This document shows, in pieces, positions 1 through 6,779 of a DNA stretch of 64,000 nt. This stretch comes from Flavobacterium urumqiense (GTDB lineage: Bacteria > Bacteroidota > Bacteroidia > Flavobacteriales > Flavobacteriaceae). Under the pieces are notes generated by a model that had not been told where the DNA came from, made no database searches, and worked only from the letters and a program-made list of their open reading frames with translations. The position numbers and the translations under genes were made by a program. The stretch's first letter is position 1, and each line of letters opens with the position of its first letter. The stretch is from assembly GCF_900108015.1 (NCBI RefSeq), contig NZ_FNVP01000001.1, forward strand, positions 124,001 through 188,000, in the 5' to 3' direction.

Positions 1-16
1 TTTTTAGTAAAGTCAT
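1..16 (-). other. Possible 5' end of a further leftward gene, cut by the window edge
   Basis: Downstream of the outer-membrane protein gene on the minus strand, an ATG at position 16 opens a frame (M-T-L-L-K) that runs off the window. It lies about 46 bp after the previous stop, a spacing that would suit a next gene of the same leftward operon. Too little is visible to name it, and another frame in these bases is also open. Confidence 0.25.
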
Positions 17-62
17 ATGCTGTGCTTGACAAAGCGATGTGATTAAATTTACTTATCCCGTT

Positions 63-1313
63 CTAGTTGAATTTTCTTTTCTCGAACCATTTGTCGTTTA
101 ATGAAAAACTCACACTAAAATTAGCATAATTTTCTTGAACCAAATTTACATTTGTTGTTCCTTTTTTACCCAATTCGAAACCTAAATTCACATTAGAAAA
201 GCTTCCTGTTATTGGCAATCCAACTCCAAGGGTTAATCCCATATCATTTATAGATTCTGAATTAATCATCAAGCCTGTTTTCTCATATTTAAGTCCCCCT
301 CTGTAGACAATTCTTTTCGTATAACTTGAAAATGAATTATAGTTCGGAATGTAATAACCTCCAAGACTTACACTTCCGAATCTTCCATACCCCACATTAC
401 TAGCTTTATTATAGGTGTTCTCTTGACCATACGTTTTCTGGTATGCTATTTTTCCTCCCAAAAGCCATTTTCTTGATTCACCAATTCCCATACCAAATGA
501 TATTTTGCTTGGGTACCTCACATCAGATTGTGTTTTTTGCTCCCCATAGCTATCCACAACAGACAAATCAAAAGTCGAGTTATAAACTACCGTGGATATA
601 TTTCTTGTGTTTTTAGAAGTCAAAGTACCTTCTACAGTATAATTTAAACTACTATACAAAGACAACTTTTTGCTGATTTTAGTTTGATACATCGTTCCAA
701 TATTAAAATTCACACCCGATAACTCTGCAGTATTCAATTCGCGTGTACCTAAGGGGACATTTGTAATAATTTCTAAACTATTAGTTTCAATTTTACCAAA
801 ATTATAATTTGCATCAGCACCAATACTGAAATTCGGTGTTATTTTGTACCCAATTCCTAAAAATACTTTATTCAGACCACCAGTCCCGCTTAAGCGTTTG
901 TTGGTTTCACCTACTTCTGAAGATAATTTTTGAATTCTATATCCTACAGAAGAATATGGAATTAATCCAAAACCTAAACCAAACTTTCCTAAAGGCAAAC
1001 CAACCGCTAGATAGTCTAAAGTGGTTCTGCGAGCATTAGCTGACTCCGTGTTTGTTTTTAAAGTTTTAGTCCCATCAGTACCTCCCATGCTAAAAGTCGT
1101 AAGTTTTAAGCTAGAAAAACTTGCTGGATTTTCTAAATTAATGTGAATACTATCTTGCTCCACCGCAACTCCTGCCATAGAACGATTTTCAAGCGTTCCT
1201 TTAAATCTAATGTCGCCAATTCCGTAAAAAGAGTAAGGTGATGAAGTTCCCTCTTGAGCGATGGATACAAGTGACAAAAGTAAGCAAGCGCTTATTATAA
1301 TTTTTTTAATCAT
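63..1313 (-). CDS. Outer-membrane beta-barrel protein (FadL/PorV-like, uncharacterised)
   Basis: A 416-residue protein with an N-terminal signal peptide (about residues 1-19, lysine-rich start, hydrophobic core, cleavage after Ala19). The mature part begins with an SPYSFYGIGDI-type segment and continues with alternating polar/hydrophobic strands rich in Gly, Ser and aromatic residues, as in outer-membrane barrels of the OmpP1/FadL/PorV kind in Bacteroidota. The ATG lies inside the 3' end of coaX (8-bp overlap), so the two are almost certainly co-transcribed and translationally coupled. The substrate cannot be read from the sequence. It could be a structural barrel or a hydrophobic-compound channel. 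The barrel call is firm; the subfamily is inferred. Confidence 0.75.
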   Translation of the reverse strand: MIKKIIISACLLLSLVSIAQEGTSSPYSFYGIGDIRFKGTLENRSMAGVAVEQDSIHINLENPASFSSLKLTTFSMGGTDGTKTLKTNTESANARRTTLDYLAVGLPLGKFGLGFGLIPYSSVGYRIQKLSSEVGETNKRLSGTGGLNKVFLGIGYKITPNFSIGADANYNFGKIETNSLEIITNVPLGTRELNTAELSGVNFNIGTMYQTKISKKLSLYSSLNYTVEGTLTSKNTRNISTVVYNSTFDLSVVDSYGEQKTQSDVRYPSKISFGMGIGESRKWLLGGKIAYQKTYGQENTYNKASNVGYGRFGSVSLGGYYIPNYNSFSSYTKRIVYRGGLKYEKTGLMINSESINDMGLTLGVGLPITGSFSNVNLGFELGKKGTTNVNLVQENYANFSVSFSLNDKWFEKRKFN

Positions 1314-2040
1314 TTTTGATTTTATATTGAAATGTTTGGTTCAAACTCTCCAAAAGAAAATTTGAATTGGCAAATATGGTATTTTTTAATCGTTTAGCCA
1401 AAAAATCTGCATCTCCACCCGTTAAAATTATTATAAAATTTAAATACCGGGATCTATATTCATCGATGAAACCATCAATCTCATAAACCAAACCATTTAC
1501 TACTCCCGAATGAATGGAATCTGAAGTTGATTTTCCAATTACATCTTTAGGACTTTCCAAGGTTAACAAAGGCAACTTTGCGGTAAAATTATGCAATGAC
1601 TGATAGCGCAATCGTAATCCCGGCGCAATTGCACCACCATGATACCTATTCTTATCATCAATAAAATCAAAAGTAACACACGTTCCTGCATCAATAACCA
1701 ATTTGTTTTGTTTAGGAAACTGAAACGCTGCACCGGCTGCAAGAACCATTCGGTCAATCCCTAACGTTTTAGGGGTTTCGTAATCATTGAAAAAAGGAAA
1801 AGGATCCTCGTGTGATATAAAATGAACATTTACGTCCTTTTTAAACTCCAAAAAAGACTCTTTTTCAACATCTCCAACAGATGCAACTACCAAATCAGTT
1901 ATTTTCTGGTGTGTTTTTAAAATATTTTTGATTTTTTTTTGGAAGTCTTTCTCAATAAAAAAAAAAGTATCGATTTGAGTATTGCCCTCAAAAACAGCAC
2001 CTTTAATTCTGGTATTTCCTATATCAACAGTTAGAATCAT
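1306..2040 (-). CDS. coaX: Type III pantothenate kinase
   Basis: Phosphorylates pantothenate with ATP, the first committed step of coenzyme A synthesis, in the cytoplasm. At 244 residues it has the normal family length. The N-terminus carries the phosphate-1 motif (DIGNTRIKGA, residues 6-15), the middle has the GIDRM and AGTCVTFD segments of the ASKHA fold, and the C-terminal part has LTGGDA. It heads a leftward operon with the following outer-membrane protein gene (8-bp overlap). On the minus strand a TACCTTCG box just upstream of the ATG may be its -7 element, in a divergent region shared with the tRNA-Phe promoter. Confidence 0.95.
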   Translation of the reverse strand: MILTVDIGNTRIKGAVFEGNTQIDTFFFIEKDFQKKIKNILKTHQKITDLVVASVGDVEKESFLEFKKDVNVHFISHEDPFPFFNDYETPKTLGIDRMVLAAGAAFQFPKQNKLVIDAGTCVTFDFIDDKNRYHGGAIAPGLRLRYQSLHNFTAKLPLLTLESPKDVIGKSTSDSIHSGVVNGLVYEIDGFIDEYRSRYLNFIIILTGGDADFLAKRLKNTIFANSNFLLESLNQTFQYKIKND

Positions 2041-2093
2041 AATTTATATTTTGATGTTGCGAAGGTACGAATTGATTTTTTTAAAAAAATGTT

Positions 2094-2123
2094 TTGGATA
2101 TACTAAAAATCATCCTATATTTG
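2094..2123 (+). promoter_or_regulatory. Promoter of tRNA-Phe
   Basis: A textbook Bacteroidota promoter: TTG at 2094-2096, a 19-bp spacer, and TATATTTG at 2116-2123. The bases after it (CACCCGCAAT) match the start region of the tRNA-Leu promoter at 45930-45958. Confidence 0.85.
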
Positions 2124-2139
2124 CACCCGCAATAAGCAC

Positions 2140-2212
2140 GGTACCTTAGCTCAGATGGTAGAGCAATGGACTGAAAATCCATGTGTCCCTGGTTCGATCC
2201 CTGGAGGTACCA
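2140..2212 (+). tRNA. tRNA-Phe (anticodon GAA)
   Basis: A 73-nt cloverleaf. The acceptor stem GGTACCT/AGGTACC closes perfectly. The D arm contains GCTCAG, the anticodon stem TGGA/TCCA holds the loop CTGAAAA with anticodon GAA, and the T arm contains GGTTCGATCC. The discriminator base is A and CCA is not encoded. Confidence 0.97.
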
Positions 2213-2217
2213 CAAAA

Positions 2218-2243
2218 CCCACTCGTAACGAGTGGGTTTTTTG
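2218..2243 (+). terminator. Intrinsic terminator of tRNA-Phe
   Basis: Stem CCCACTCG/CGAGTGGG with a short TAA loop, followed by six T, directly after the tRNA 3' end. Confidence 0.9.
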
Positions 2244-2307
2244 TTTTAAGTTCTATTTCAAAATACATTCTGCTTAAAAAGAATAATCTGTTTCTGTATC
2301 TCCTGAA

Positions 2308-2328
2308 GATTCGAGACTGGAGGTATCA
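2308..2328 (+). pseudogene. Degenerate second copy of a tRNA 3' end
   Basis: The stretch reads GATTCGAGACTGGAGGTATCA. It aligns with the last 22 nt of the intact tRNA-Phe (TTCGA, then CTGGAGGTA, then CA), with three substitutions and a one-base gap. Only the T-loop half and the acceptor 3' strand are present, and no 5' half is seen. A terminator hairpin follows, as it does after the real tRNA. It may be a decayed tandem tRNA gene or one end of an old integration event. Confidence 0.55.
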
Positions 2329-2360
2329 AAAAACTCGAATAGAAATATTCGAGTTTTTTG
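2327..2360 (+). terminator. Terminator hairpin after the tRNA fragment
   Basis: A near-perfect stem AAAAAACTCGAATA/TATTCGAGTTTTTT with a GAAA loop, A-rich before and T-rich after, so it could work in both directions. Confidence 0.8.
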
Positions 2361-2404
2361 TTTTTAAACCCTTTTTTGTAATTTATCAAATGCTAAATAG
2401 TTAA

Positions 2405-2604
2405 ATTTTCAATGAATTTTTCTCTACTATCATTAAGAAACAATACCATCTTAAAATTAAAATAAATAATGAAGTACGTAGATTGGTAGTTCATCCAAAC
2501 CGTGAAATTTTGAAACCATTCGATTAAGTTATATTTTATTTTAAAATTTTAGTTTTTGTCTCACTACAGGACTTAGTTTAAAAAAAAGACTAAACTCTTT
2601 TTTA
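2405..2604 (+). pseudogene. Possible gene remnant with its own terminator (low confidence)
   Basis: The 590 bp between the tRNA-Phe terminator and the next gene hold no convincing intact gene. An open run at 2405-2527 reads as protein-like residues ending in VVHPNREILKPFD and a stop, with no credible start codon. Some 47 bp later a weak hairpin (AGTTTA 2575-2580, TAAACT 2591-2596) followed by seven T looks like a terminator. This would fit the 3' stump of a decayed gene. The codons are plausible, but 40 residues are too few to identify a family. Confidence 0.25.
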
Positions 2605-2830
2605 TTCGTAGGAAGCTATTGAAAGCATAATCGTAAAGAATTTTTAATTTTTACAATTCAAAACAGGTGTAGAATTTACTGTTGAAAAACTTTTTAAAAA
2701 ACATTAATTTTAGTAATATCTGATAGTTTTACCAAGATAAATAGGGCTTTCATAATTATTTTTATATTTTTTAATGAAATTCGAAAATAAATAATTGCTA
2801 AATTACTATATTTATGCAAAATTTATATAT

Positions 2831-3250
2831 ATGGAACTTTTATCGTGTCCGAAATGCCAAAATGATAACATAGTAAAAAGTGGCGTAATCAACAGCAAAC
2901 AAAGGTATTTATGTAAAAAATGCAAGTATTTTTTTACTGTAAATAAAATTGGAAAAAAAATAGATGATTACTATGTCACCAAAGCACTGCAACTCTATCT
3001 GGAAGGCTTAAGTTATCGAGAAATAGAGCGCATTATAGGCGTTTCACATGTAACGGTCAGCAATTGGGTAAAAGCATTTAATATCAAGAAACCCTCTCAT
3101 GCCAATTACCATCCTACCTACAAGATTTTTAACCATTTGGAATTGGTGGAATACATAAAAAACAAAGAATTACTCTCAGGCGCAGGTATGATAATAACAG
3201 AGCTTGGAGATAAGTTTATGCTTATAAAATGGGAGCGCTTTAAAGACTAA
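2831..3250 (+). CDS. Zinc-ribbon plus helix-turn-helix protein, IS1 InsA-like, possibly a domesticated regulator
   Basis: The start is placed at ATG 2831 (MELLSCPKCQ). An upstream TTG at 2795 only adds an AT-rich leader overlapping a possible promoter. The protein has 139 residues. Residues 5-33 form a Cys4 zinc ribbon (CPKC and CKKC pairs, as at the start of IS1-type InsA). Residues 50-85 form a helix-turn-helix (GLSYREIERIIGVSHVTVSNW). A tail of about 45 residues ends in GDKFMLIKWERFKD. No DDE catalytic domain follows, and no InsB-like frame or terminal inverted repeats were found, so this is not a complete insertion sequence. It stands alone just upstream of the acetate/propionate module in the same direction. 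A DNA-binding regulatory role is an inference; a transposon relic is the alternative. Confidence 0.7.
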   Translation: MELLSCPKCQNDNIVKSGVINSKQRYLCKKCKYFFTVNKIGKKIDDYYVTKALQLYLEGLSYREIERIIGVSHVTVSNWVKAFNIKKPSHANYHPTYKIFNHLELVEYIKNKELLSGAGMIITELGDKFMLIKWERFKD

Positions 3251-3358
3251 CTATATCAATTTACACCTATATATAACTAAATTTTTTTTATAAACAAAAA
3301 ATTAGAATTTGGCACTGTTGAAACTAACCATTTCCCCTAACCAAATTTTTAGCTTGTT

Positions 3359-4654
3359 ATGAAAAAATACTATTTAATCCTTGTACTGGGAATTGCCTCT
3401 CTAGAAGGATACGCTCAAACTCCTGCCCCAGCAGTAACGACACCACCCGAAAAAGAATGGGAAATTAGTCTTTATGGCTTTGTAAGAACGGATTACATTT
3501 GGGATACCCGAAAATCTGTTATGGCAAGAGAATATGAATTAAACTTATTCCCTTTAGATGAAGTTCTGGATGCCAATGGAAAAGACATAAATGCAGTAGG
3601 ACAATCTAATTTTCTTTCTGTGACTTCCAGAATTGGCGTAAAAGTAAAAGGACCCAATGTTTGGGGAGCTAAAACATCATCCGTACTAGAAGGTGACTTT
3701 TATGGAAATGTAGAAGGATCATCTATTGGAATGTTACGATTAAGACAAGCTTATGTTAATATGGATTGGTCTAAAACATCTTTAACAATGGGACAAACTT
3801 GGTATCCACAATTTATTCCTGAATGTTTTCCCGGAGTTGCTAATTTCAATACAGGAATTATGTTCAACCCTTTTGGCTGGGCCACACAAGTAAAATTAAA
3901 ACAGATGCTAAGCAAAGAGCTATCCTTAACCGTTGCAGCTTACAAAGAGAGAGAATATCCAACCGCTGCCGCAGGAACTGTAGCAGTAGGATCTCAAAAC
4001 GCAGCTTCTATAAATTCTGCATTACCATCACTTGATGCGCAGTTGCAATACAAAGGAAAAAATGTATTGTTAGGTCTTGGAGCTGAATACAAATCATTGC
4101 AACCCTTGACAGTATACAACAATAAGGCTACTACCGAAAAAGTTAATAGCTCTTCTATTTTTGGTTATGCCAAATACACAAATGACAAAATCATTATTAA
4201 AGCATACGGAATTTCAGGTGGAAACTTAAATAATCTTGTTATGTTAGGCGGCTATACTGGAACTGTCGCAAACGGAATTCAATCTTACAATCCAGTTAAA
4301 ACGAGTGCTTTTTGGCTAGACGTTGCGAGCAATGGTAAAACCATCGCACCAGGAATATTCTTTGGATATACAAAAAACAGCGGCTCAAGTACCGCTGCAA
4401 CTGATTTTCCATCTATTTATATGAGAGGGATTACTATAATAGGAACCGGATCAACAGCAACAGCCAGAGTTGTAGATAATGTTTGGAGAGCTTCTGGAAG
4501 AATTGATTTCAAGAAAAATAAATTCAGAATCTCCCCAGAAATAGAATACACTGGAGCGACTTGGGGAAAAGCAGATTTTTTTGGCGAAGCAAACGGAGAT
4601 AAAAAAGACGTTGGCAACCTAAGAGCGCTGGTTTCCTGTGTCTATGCCTTTTAA
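3359..4654 (+). CDS. Outer-membrane porin-like protein
   Basis: A 431-residue protein with a signal peptide (residues 1-19, cleavage at YAQ). The mature part opens with SLYGFVRTDYIWDTR, typical of the first strand of 16-18-stranded porins (the DcaP-like style found in Bacteroidota). It continues through repeated amphipathic strands such as QTWYPQFIPE and ends in aromatic residues (VYAF), the usual signal for the BAM machinery. It is followed after 33 bp by the MHS symporter gene, which suggests an outer-membrane entry route for the substrate of that symporter. The function as a carboxylate porin is inferred from context only. Confidence 0.7.
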   Translation: MKKYYLILVLGIASLEGYAQTPAPAVTTPPEKEWEISLYGFVRTDYIWDTRKSVMAREYELNLFPLDEVLDANGKDINAVGQSNFLSVTSRIGVKVKGPNVWGAKTSSVLEGDFYGNVEGSSIGMLRLRQAYVNMDWSKTSLTMGQTWYPQFIPECFPGVANFNTGIMFNPFGWATQVKLKQMLSKELSLTVAAYKEREYPTAAAGTVAVGSQNAASINSALPSLDAQLQYKGKNVLLGLGAEYKSLQPLTVYNNKATTEKVNSSSIFGYAKYTNDKIIIKAYGISGGNLNNLVMLGGYTGTVANGIQSYNPVKTSAFWLDVASNGKTIAPGIFFGYTKNSGSSTAATDFPSIYMRGITIIGTGSTATARVVDNVWRASGRIDFKKNKFRISPEIEYTGATWGKADFFGEANGDKKDVGNLRALVSCVYAF

Positions 4655-4687
4655 AACATTTAACCAAACCACTATAATATAAATTTT

Positions 4688-6223
4688 ATGAAAGAAAAAT
4701 CAACAAAAGGAATTTGGAAAGTCATTTCCGCATCCTCCATGGGAACAATGATTGAATGGTATGATTTCTACATTTTCGGTAGTTTAGCCGTTGTAATTTC
4801 AACTAAATTTTTCCCCGCAGACAATCCAACGGCAGCCTTCCTGGCAACCCTAGCCACTTTTGCAGTTGGTTTTGTAGTTCGTCCCTTTGGAGCACTTTTC
4901 TTTGGAAGATTAGGAGATTTAATTGGACGAAAGTATACCTTCATGGTTACCTTGCTATTAATGGGTGGAGCTACCTTCCTGATAGGTTGTATTCCCAGTT
5001 ATGAAACCATTGGCTTTATGGCGCCTTTATTAGTATTAGTATTAAGAATGCTTCAGGGTCTTGCATTGGGCGGTGAGTATGGCGGTGCCGCAACTTATGT
5101 GGCAGAACATGCACCAGTAGGACAAAGAGGATATTGGACTTCCTGGATCCAAACTACGGCAACGGTTGGTTTGTTTATTTCCCTGATGGTCATTTTAGCC
5201 ACAAGAAATGTTCTTACTCCCGCACAATTTGACGAATGGGGATGGAGAGTTCCGTTCTGGGTTTCGATCATTATGGTTGGGGTTTCGTATCTGATTAGAA
5301 AAAACATGGATGAATCTCCCGTTTTTGCAAAAGCTAAATCAGAAGGAAAAACAAGTACCAATCCTTTACAAGAAAGTTTCGGAAATCGTTATAATTTAAA
5401 ATTTGTTTTATTGGCTTTATTTGGAGCTACCATGGGACAAGGCGTTGTCTGGTACACTGGGCAATTTTACGCCATGAGTTTCTTAAAAACAGTTATGTCT
5501 ATTGACTCTTCTCAAGTGGATACTTTACTAGGAATTGCACTGATATTAGGAACGCCATTTTTTATTGTATTTGGTTGGTTAAGTGACAAAGTGGGTAGAA
5601 AATACATAATGATGGGAGGAATGTTATTGGCCATTTTATTATACAGACCCATTTACAAACAAATGTATGAAACAACATCTGTAAAAAATAAAACTGAAAT
5701 TGTTGCTAATACAAAAGTAGTTTCTGAATTGAAAGAGAACAAGAAACAAACTATGGATTCAATTTACACCACTAACAAAGAGTATACGGACGGAACCACA
5801 TTTCTTGAAGTAAAAACGGTATCTTTAGAGAATGGAATTGCTAAGATAGTTGATGGAAAACCTAAAATAGAAACCAAAACTACGATCAATATTAATTGGG
5901 ACGACAAGTGGACTTTAATCTTTTTAATCTTTATACAAGTGATATTTGTAACGATGGTTTACGGTCCTATTGCAGCATTCTTAGTAGAAATGTTCCCGGT
6001 TAAAATCAGATATACCTCCATGTCATTGCCTTATCACGTTGGGAATGGAATCTTTGGGGGCTTACTTCCTGCAATCTCCACCTATTTTGTTATAAATGCA
6101 AAAGAAGCCGGAAATCCAGAATTTTATCTCGAAGGACTTTGGTATCCAATTGTTATTGCTGCAGTCAGCTTTGTAGTTGGAATGATTTACATTAAAAATA
6201 AAGATAAAAACGCTCACATTTAA
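4688..6223 (+). CDS. MFS transporter, metabolite:H+ symporter (MHS) type, with a large soluble insertion
   Basis: A 511-residue inner-membrane permease. The first half has the MHS hallmarks: MGTMIEWYDFYIFG near the N-terminus, RPFGALFFGRLGDLIGRKY (motif A), and RMLQGLALGGEYGGAATYVAE. The second half has GWLSDKVGRKY. Members usually import organic acids or osmolytes with protons. Between the eighth and ninth predicted membrane segments (about residues 320-405) lies a roughly 85-residue hydrophilic stretch rich in Lys, Thr and Glu, which ordinary MHS proteins of about 430 residues lack. The gene sits between a porin-like gene and acyl-CoA synthetase genes, so acetate or propionate uptake is a reasonable inference. 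Confidence 0.85.
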   Translation: MKEKSTKGIWKVISASSMGTMIEWYDFYIFGSLAVVISTKFFPADNPTAAFLATLATFAVGFVVRPFGALFFGRLGDLIGRKYTFMVTLLLMGGATFLIGCIPSYETIGFMAPLLVLVLRMLQGLALGGEYGGAATYVAEHAPVGQRGYWTSWIQTTATVGLFISLMVILATRNVLTPAQFDEWGWRVPFWVSIIMVGVSYLIRKNMDESPVFAKAKSEGKTSTNPLQESFGNRYNLKFVLLALFGATMGQGVVWYTGQFYAMSFLKTVMSIDSSQVDTLLGIALILGTPFFIVFGWLSDKVGRKYIMMGGMLLAILLYRPIYKQMYETTSVKNKTEIVANTKVVSELKENKKQTMDSIYTTNKEYTDGTTFLEVKTVSLENGIAKIVDGKPKIETKTTININWDDKWTLIFLIFIQVIFVTMVYGPIAAFLVEMFPVKIRYTSMSLPYHVGNGIFGGLLPAISTYFVINAKEAGNPEFYLEGLWYPIVIAAVSFVVGMIYIKNKDKNAHI

Positions 6224-6234
6224 AAAACACAGCT

Positions 6235-6459
6235 ATGAATCAGATAAAAAGAGCTTTAGGATTGGTTTGGATCGCTTTAGCAATTGCAGCAGCTTATTTT
6301 TGCATCTTTACCTTTGGATTACCAAAATTCATGTCCGGTAAACAAGAGGATTTAGTATTTGGAATTATCATCTTATTTATATTAACGCCACTAATAGTTT
6401 TAGGGCTAGGTACCTTTGGGTATTTTTCCTTAATGGGTGATTATGATGAAAAAAAATAA
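6235..6459 (+). CDS. Small two-helix membrane protein, partner of the MHS symporter
   Basis: 74 residues with two hydrophobic segments (about 7-29 and 42-64) and a charged tail (DYDEKK). It starts 11 bp after the symporter stop and is followed by a terminator, so it is the last gene of that transcription unit. From memory it resembles the short Bacteroidota family labelled DUF6814, which is often found beside such permeases; I could not verify that. An accessory subunit of the transporter is the likeliest role, but it is not shown by the sequence. Confidence 0.65.
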   Translation: MNQIKRALGLVWIALAIAAAYFCIFTFGLPKFMSGKQEDLVFGIIILFILTPLIVLGLGTFGYFSLMGDYDEKK

Positions 6460-6481
6460 TTATCAAATTAATTTCTAATAG

Positions 6482-6519
6482 GCAGTCTCTACATTAAACG
6501 GTAGAGATTGCTTATTTTT
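6482..6519 (+). terminator. Intrinsic terminator after the symporter operon
   Basis: Stem GCAGTCTCTAC/GTAGAGATTGC (one G-T pair) with a short loop, then a T-rich tract. Confidence 0.85.
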
Positions 6520-6584
6520 ATTACATATAGTCACATTAAAAAATGACGATACCATTTTCCGCTGAAAAGTAATATTATCTTCAA

Positions 6585-6779
6585 ATGAAAAAAAGACACG
6601 AACAAAAGTTAGTTATACTTTCCATGCTAATGCTATTAGCGTTGAACATACCGCTTTTGCTTTTATTTGACAGTTCTAAACCGCTTTTTGGCTTTCCAAT
6701 CGTGTACATCTATATTTTTTCGGCGTGGTTATTTTCAATTGCCATCACCTTCCTAATCATAAAAAAATATTATGAGTAG
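6585..6779 (+). CDS. Small two-helix membrane protein preceding the symporter-kinase
   Basis: 64 residues with a basic N-terminus (MKKRHEQK) and two membrane helices (about 9-29 and 36-58). Its stop overlaps the start of the next gene by 8 bp (ATGAGTAG), which implies translational coupling. In other bacteria, short two-helix proteins commonly accompany sodium:solute symporters (YhdT with PanF, YjcH with ActP). By analogy it may be an accessory subunit of the symporter domain downstream; that is inference. Confidence 0.7.
   Translation: MKKRHEQKLVILSMLMLLALNIPLLLLFDSSKPLFGFPIVYIYIFSAWLFSIAITFLIIKKYYE

Noticed and set aside
2183..2404. Open frame starting inside tRNA-Phe
   Set aside because: It overlaps the tRNA and two terminator hairpins and is not protein-like.
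2795..2830. Longer N-terminus for the zinc-ribbon/HTH protein from a TTG start
   Set aside because: The added residues are AT-rich leader sequence and precede a standard MELLSCPKC start.
3310..3328. Sigma-54-like promoter TTGGCAC-N5 upstream of the porin-like gene
   Set aside because: The -24 part fits well, but at the required 10-bp distance the sequence is AC instead of the invariant GC, so the match is incomplete.
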